This document shows positions 57,988 to 64,000 of a DNA stretch of 64,000 nucleotides, in pieces. The translations under genes were made by a program, and so were the position numbers. Positions within the stretch are counted from its first letter, which is position 1. Every line of letters starts with the position of its first letter. The stretch spans positions 5,175,844-5,239,843 of the forward strand of contig JADCRB010000028.1 in the NCBI GenBank assembly GCA_021464245.1. Reading direction: 5' to 3'. This DNA is from Carallia brachiata. Taxonomy: Eukaryota > Streptophyta > Magnoliopsida > Malpighiales > Rhizophoraceae. Below the pieces are notes generated by a model, which was not told the origin of the DNA, did no database searches, and saw only the letters and a list, made by a program, of their open reading frames with translations.

Positions 57988-60900
57988 TCTCGGTGACTTT
58001 AAAGTGCCGAGGCTGTTGTCCTAAGCAGTGGATATTCCACATTTTGAAATATGCCCTCTCCAGATTTCTCACCTGCATTTACGTTAGCATCAACATCAAG
58101 AATCACGTGTGTGTGCCATACAGAGAAGGAAAGAGGATTTAATTGCAAAAGGATAACTGAGCTTACCCAGCGGGCTGTGTCAAAAAGGGGGCAACTCATA
58201 CGAACTGCCTTCAGTTTATTGCTAAGTGCTTGAAGCTTTGGACGATCCAATGCGAGGGACACTGCTTTCTCTTCATACTCTTTCATACTGCAAGTATGAA
58301 CAGATGGACAAGAATGTTACAAACAAAAAGGTGTGTCTATGATTTCCATACATGCACTTTTTATAAATTTGTGTACAAGCGTGCGCCAAGCAGTTTGAGG
58401 CACTGAATTTTAAATATTGGGCACTGATACATCCACCTTAGGTCATTGGCAGAATAACTAAATATGCTCTATCTAGAAATTTGAAATGCATACTTGTTAA
58501 CAATCATCTCATCCCCAAGTCCAGTGGCAAGACATAGTGATCCAGCAACTCTTGTAGCCATTTTTTCAAGGGGCCGTGTCACCATCGGTAAGCCCGCCCA
58601 CAATATATCAGTCCCTGTGGTATGTGCATTACACAAGGGCCTAATAGGGAAAAAATACAATCAGCACCAATGGAATATGGCAACAAAATTTTGCAAAATG
58701 GTTAGCAACACGATAAACAGGAGGATAAAGCTGCTTCAAAAGGAAAAATGCAGAGCTTCATGAACAGATAAAGAGGGAAAAGTACGTGTCTAGAAACAGA
58801 TCTGCCAAAGCACTGCGTCTGATATGTTCAGATTTCACCGCAACATCCGTGAAAATAATTTGTTCTGGCTGCACCCCTTGTGTGACAGCATCTGAACAAA
58901 GGTCCAACAATCAGCAATACGATGCTGGGATACAAACAGTAGCAATTTATACAAGATTACCAAAAAGTCCAACTTACATGAGCGAAGTCTCATTTCGCCA
59001 GCAGCAGGGAACCTAAGAAGCCAAAGGGCACTGTTCGGCACTCTTTTAAGAATGTTGCACCTAAAAAAAGGCCAAAGACAAACATAAGCATACTGAGACA
59101 GATCAAACATGCATGTGTACAGTATTGTATTTCAGAATTAAGAGCTGCATTAATTACCAAGTATCAAAGATTGCAGGATCCATCTTATACAATTGGTTAA
59201 AGCAAGCAAATATGAATTTGTCTTCAGGAAGGCCATAGTCCGATCGTTTGGGCTGGCACATTGGATCCAACACATCCCGATTTTTCTAAAACAAAATAAA
59301 AATAGAAACATTTAGGTTCCACACATTCAACAATAGTGTACTCAATGAAAGAACAAAATCAGAAGCTTTCAGCATATAAGTTCTATTGTATTGGAGCATT
59401 CAGAAGGACTAACCTGTCTATAATCATTCACAAAGTAACAATGAGGCAGGTGGACTAGCTTTTCAGAATAAATATGCGCGAAGCATACAGGTGAAACAAA
59501 CTGAACGCAAAGGGCATATATATCAGAGATAAGGGAACAAATATAGTGGACAGCAAATGTAAGCTAGATTTGGTCCATCTCCCACCTCGTCAGTGACCAG
59601 GTAATCTATATATGGTGCCCCTGTGGTCCCAGGAAATCCCATGTATGAAACTTGTATTGGTGCAGGCTGCATCGCAAATATTTCGTTTCTTGCCCCCTGC
59701 ACATTGAAAGGAAAGTACATCAAATGACTCGTAGAAATGCATAGTCCACAAAGTTAGAACGGCAGACAAATATGAACAGCTATCCAAGCATTTTGGAAGG
59801 GCTATTCGAATTTTGATAGCAAAAGAAAGATTATATGCAGTAACAAAAGGGGCAAAAGACCAAGTCCTCAATAGGGGTATGGAAGAAATTAAAAAAAGAT
59901 GAAAAAAAGGGGACCAAGAAAAATTAATTGGAAGTACCTTTGTATAACCATTCAGGTTGATAAGGATATGTATCTTGTCATCATTAATCAATTTGGCAAT
60001 CGTATCTGATGACATCGGAGAAACATCCACAAAATGCTCTGCTTCAGACTGGATACGCTGCCTCCATTCAGTGCCATCATTTGGACTCAAGGCATAGCAG
60101 AAGACCTGGCAACATCTTGTTAGTTCCAACATGCAATTATGAAAGGAGAAAGAGGGGCGGGGGGGAGGAAACAATACTGTAACACTAAGGTATCTCTTGC
60201 AGCAATACCCAGTTTTCCAGATCACATACCTCAATATTTTCCCTGTTGTGCATACCGAACACAGACCCCATAAGGTGTGACAAGGGGTGATTGCCAAAGT
60301 CACTGCTCACATACCCAATCCTAAGTCTCTCACCATGACCACGTTTAATAGGAAATGGGGCAGGATGAACAAACTGTGGGAGTGCAAAACGAGAAGCAAC
60401 AAGGGAGCAATGCGCTGCATATTTACGGCTGTAACAAGGGATAGAAAGAGAAAAATGAGAATGCAAAGACTCGGATGATAAAGACTGTATAACATAATCA
60501 AAGGGAGTAAGGTGACCTGATCTCTAGTGCAAGCATCGGATCAATAGGGTATGCTATTGCATGAAAAGGCTGCACACTAGGAAGAACAGATGTCTGAAAT
60601 AATACAGTTTTCACAGTTAGCCTCACAGCTCAATGTGATATAATGCCTTAATGACTGGAAAAAATCATCGGCGAACATCAAAAGTCTTACTGTAATCTGC
60701 CTTCGGATTATTGCTTCAACTTCACTGAAGTTTTTATCACGATCTTCCCAATCGCAGACACACTGACAAATATATAACCGGCCCACACCAGTTTAAAAAA
60801 ACAATAATAATAACAAGAAGAAGAAGAAGTTCTAGATCAAGGATATGCTCTTGTAACCAAAATGAAATCCTTAATGCATAAGTAATAAAACTGTAAGTGG

Positions 60901-63900
60901 CAAATGCAAGGGTAAAGACATCTACCTACCTAAACACTTCAGCATCCTCTAGGAAAAGGATATCATGAGCCATAGCATTTTAAAATAGTTCAAACATGGA
61001 AATATATTTATGGAACATGGATTTCATGATATCATTTTGGCAGCAATTAGCAATTTGTTTGATAGTTTCCGTCGGGCAGAATGCCTTTCCAACTTCAAGA
61101 TTGAGAAGTCACAAGCCTTATATCACAACAAGACTGAAACGTGAAACCACTAGTTTTGGATAATGTCCTGTGAGTCTTTCCTTCTGCTCTATTATGATGT
61201 CAATTTCATTTTCTTTTCAGGTAAAAGTGAACCCAAGATAATACAGGTTTTTTACCCCCAAGACAATTAAAATATCCAAAATTGAAGAACAAAAATTGCT
61301 ATCACACTTAGGACCAATGCACATAAGAATATGCAGACAACTACCACCAACTACGTCACAAAACAATTTAAAAACAGGAGTTTCAATGGGTCAACATAAC
61401 AGTAATGACATGGATCTTCCAATCCTGCACAATAGCCCATAACAATATGAAATAAAGTAATCAAAAGATGGCACAATGTGTACATAAATTTTTTAAAATA
61501 CCTGCAATGTATGTAGAAGATTACAAGTTGCTTCAGGAAAGTCTGGCCGAAGAAGCAAGGCATGTCTATAGCTTTTTATAGCCGGCTCCACAAGTCCACT
61601 GCGTAATCATAGAAAATCAACCATCAACTGTTTTTGTTGACAACTAACAAAAGACCCACAGAATCTACTGATCTTCAACTTACTGAATGGGAAACTAACA
61701 GATGCCCACTTTGTCACATGAACGTTATAAATGAAAAAAAAAATGGTAAAAAGTGAAGAGACTCTTCATAAATCAAACTTCAGTTATGCCTACATTTGGA
61801 AGCAAAGAGGGAGGAACTAGGAAGATATGAGAGAGTAGAAGGAAGACTCTTGTACAGTTTACAATCAACCAATGGTCTTATTTGATGGAAAAGATATGTT
61901 CTATCCCAAAATACCATCATATGTCATTATAAAAACCTGCACGAGCATGGAATATAGGTTAACTTACCTGTCTTTGTAAGCCGAAGCCAGATTTGCATGA
62001 GCTTCAGCCATGGATGGCCGTATTGTGATAGCATGTATGTAATCCTGTATTGCTTCACTTACTCTACCAATCTCCTTAAAAGTATTGCCCCTATTTACAA
62101 GTCCATCAGCTGCCAAGGGATCAATGCGAAGAACCTCTTTATAGCAAGATATGGCATCTGCATAATTTCCCTGCCAGAAAGAATGAGTATTGATCAGAAA
62201 AGCATAAGCAATACAACTAGCCATCCAAAGGCGTTTCTTGGGAAGGAAATCTTTGTGCGCTCCTTTGATATTTTGTTCCCCAACAACGTAATATTATCAG
62301 TTTAGGTAGATACACTCTTCGGGAATTCGAACCATTTGGATCACAATTACATGAGACATTGGACGATGCCATGAAATGCTAACACAGCAGAAATATATGG
62401 ATAAAAATGCTTCCCAACAAGTCTGTCCCATAAACCCACATAAAACATGTGGGTTTCGGAAAAAAAATCCCCTGAATATAGGGTAGCTGTCATAAAAATG
62501 TAGAATACCTAATGAAATGGATCGAATAGCAGAAAATGCAGCTAGAAGGGCTATTTCTATAGCAGCGTACAATATAGACACAACAGGTCAAACCCAACTA
62601 CTGAGCTCAGGATTCAACTTGCAATTACCTGCTGCTTATATATCACAGCAAGATTGTTGAATGGAGCAGAAAGTCCCGTTGTCACAGCTAATGTGGCCTT
62701 ATAATACGAAGCGGCAGCAGAAATCATGTTCCTGCACATGCAAAAATCTCCAATATAAATAACAGTCACCGTAATAAGAACACAAATATGAATGACTCAA
62801 ACACAACAGCACAGTAAGACGCTGAAAATACAAGGAGGCATACCATTCCATGTATATATTACCAAGGTTGGTTAGTGCTTGTGGATGACTTGGTTGTAAT
62901 GCAAGGCATTGCTTCACAGAAAAAGAAAGATGAGTACAGTTCAGAAGTACAGCACACCAAGACGACTAAATTTTGGGTAACTGAGAACTATTTCCTCGCA
63001 TTACTTTTGTGTGTGCATATTGTTGTATTGAGGAGCAGGGGGAAGACGACTGCAAACATTAAATCTAAACTTACATTGAAGCACTGGATGGCTTCTTCCA
63101 CTTTTCCCACATCTTTCAGCGCATTGCCCTTCAGTCAAAGAATAAATTTAAATTTCCATGTTAGCATATAATCGTCCTCAAGATCATAAGAAAAACTTAT
63201 TGTGAACATAAATAAAACCAACCAAATTATTGTAAGCCTCCAAAAATCTTGGATCACAGGCAATTGCTTGCTTATAATGAAGAATTGCTAAATCCAATTG
63301 GCCTCGCTCATAATACGTACTAGCCAGATTTCCTGCAACAAATTAGAAAGAAGGGAGGATAAAAGTCTACCAAAAGGAATATTTCTGTAACCTTTAACCA
63401 AGAACCAATATTATTCAAGGGGTCCACAACCAAGCCTGCTTATAACCGGATAACATAATATAAGGGCTGTAAACAGAGTCAAACATGGCAATTCATCCGA
63501 ACAGTCAAGCAAGCAAAAGATACTTGCTAAAAGTATTTCACATTTGCTACATAAAATATAATTCGCTAGACATGACTGTCTATCTCCAGGGTAACAGTAA
63601 TGGCAGCAATGTTTAGTTGCATGGCTAAATGTAACAAGAAGGACAGCCACAGCCAGTTATAGGCAAACATAAACAAGAACTTGTAAACCAAAACTAGACA
63701 CACCAAATATGTGGTAGAAGCCAAAGGTATACTACGAAGATATTGCATGACTAACAACATCTAAACACTACTATCTCAAAGCATATCAAGGTTCAAGGAC
63801 CAAAAACATTTCAAGATCAAACGCAACTGTGATTCAACAATACAGCAAGATCTTATTTTGACCAAATCTAGAAAATGGAGGATGTCACAGAGAGACTCAC

Positions 63901-63979
63901 CATAAGCCATAGCATTGTTTGGTCTTGTCTGAACAGCTCGCTGGTAGCACACTATAGCCTCTTGAGGCATTCCCAAGGC
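57959..63979 (-). CDS. SEC: Protein O-GlcNAc transferase SECRET AGENT-like, 3' part (19 exons, 5' end outside window)
   Basis: Nuclear/cytosolic enzyme that moves GlcNAc from UDP-GlcNAc to Ser/Thr of target proteins. Exons (minus): 63901-63979, 63223-63332, 63075-63128, 62844-62911, 62629-62731, 61968-62170, 61502-61598, 60691-60762, 60517-60593, 60230-60428, 59938-60105, 59586-59696, 59414-59500, 59158-59285, 58978-59060, 58786-58891, 58494-58640, 58167-58287, 57959-58072. All introns are GT-AG. The exons sum to 2127 nt, exactly 709 codons with TGA. The first seven exons encode TPR repeats (for example [20 protein letters not shown]). The rest is the GT41 catalytic domain: [13 protein letters not shown] (His equivalent to human OGT H498), NQLYKMDP (Lys equivalent to K842) and [13 protein letters not shown] (UDP site). 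The C-terminus ends EFPYNR, as in plant SEC. Arabidopsis SEC is ~977 aa, so about 270 N-terminal residues lie beyond the window. Nothing looks broken. SPINDLY, the plant O-fucosyltransferase paralogue, is a worse match at these motifs. Confidence 0.95.
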
Positions 63980-64000
63980 CTGTAGAATGCAAAAAAACAA

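Noticed and set aside
59590..60303. 237-codon minus-strand frame within SEC
   Set aside because: It reads through introns and in the wrong frame for parts; the GT-AG exon model with a total of 709 codons is clearly correct.
1..64000. CRISPR arrays, operons, bacterial-type systems
   Set aside because: The window is plant nuclear DNA. The only periodic repeats are microsatellites and large gene-cluster duplications.

Overview
This is nuclear DNA from a flowering plant, almost certainly a eudicot. It is AT-rich, its genes carry GT-AG introns, it holds plant-type germin-like protein (GLP) genes, and it ends in a plant SECRET AGENT-type O-GlcNAc transferase gene. The species cannot be named from sequence alone. 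Two single Ns (3145 and 26774) split the window into three contigs: 1-3144, 3146-26773 and 26775-64000. LAYOUT: positions 1-56570 are a GLP (subfamily 1-like cupin) cluster. Every GLP gene has the same plan: a 121-nt exon 1 (signal peptide plus start of the mature protein), one intron of phase 1, and a ~554-560-nt exon 2 carrying both germin boxes. The repeating unit is a minus-strand GLP head-to-head with a plus-strand GLP across ~2.2 kb: 4298-5307 with 7457-8469, and 46007-47016 with 49265-50269. A third pair, 39982-40995, has lost its plus-strand partner, of which only flanks remain. A second GLP type (226 aa) lies at 35887-36668, with a one-base-frameshifted twin at 23818-24599. Intact reading frames are at 4298-5307, 7457-8469, 35887-36668, 39982-40995 and 46007-47016. 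The rest are truncated, interrupted, frameshifted or reduced to tails. REPEATS AND ASSEMBLY: an ~11-kb block is present twice (14710-25717 and 26775-37783), each copy followed by a ~1-kb block also seen at 1-1064 (25718-26773 and 37784-38823). Both Ns sit where the end of one contig resembles the start of the next, so part of the apparent gene number may come from unmerged contig overlaps or retained haplotypes. OTHER CONTENT: orphan pieces of unrelated genes lie among the GLPs. These are a U-box E3 ligase first exon with its promoter (twice), one NF-YA exon split by a Mutator-like element with a 9-bp target duplication, and a U6 snRNA fragment. There are also a tRNA-derived SINE with target duplications, an LTR-like insert inside a GLP exon and a probable poly(A)-ended retroelement at 52861-54024. 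From 57959 to the right edge runs the 3' part (19 exons, 708 codons) of SEC on the minus strand. BIOLOGY: GLPs are secreted cell-wall cupins, usually manganese-binding, some with superoxide dismutase or other oxidase activity, and often clustered and linked to defence. Here copies seem to arise by tandem and inverted duplication, be homogenised in exon 2, and decay by insertion and deletion. SEC is an unrelated single-copy neighbour. I found no new enzymatic system. The most informative signals are the paired GLP architecture, exon-biased homogenisation, the captured gene fragments and the assembly overlaps.
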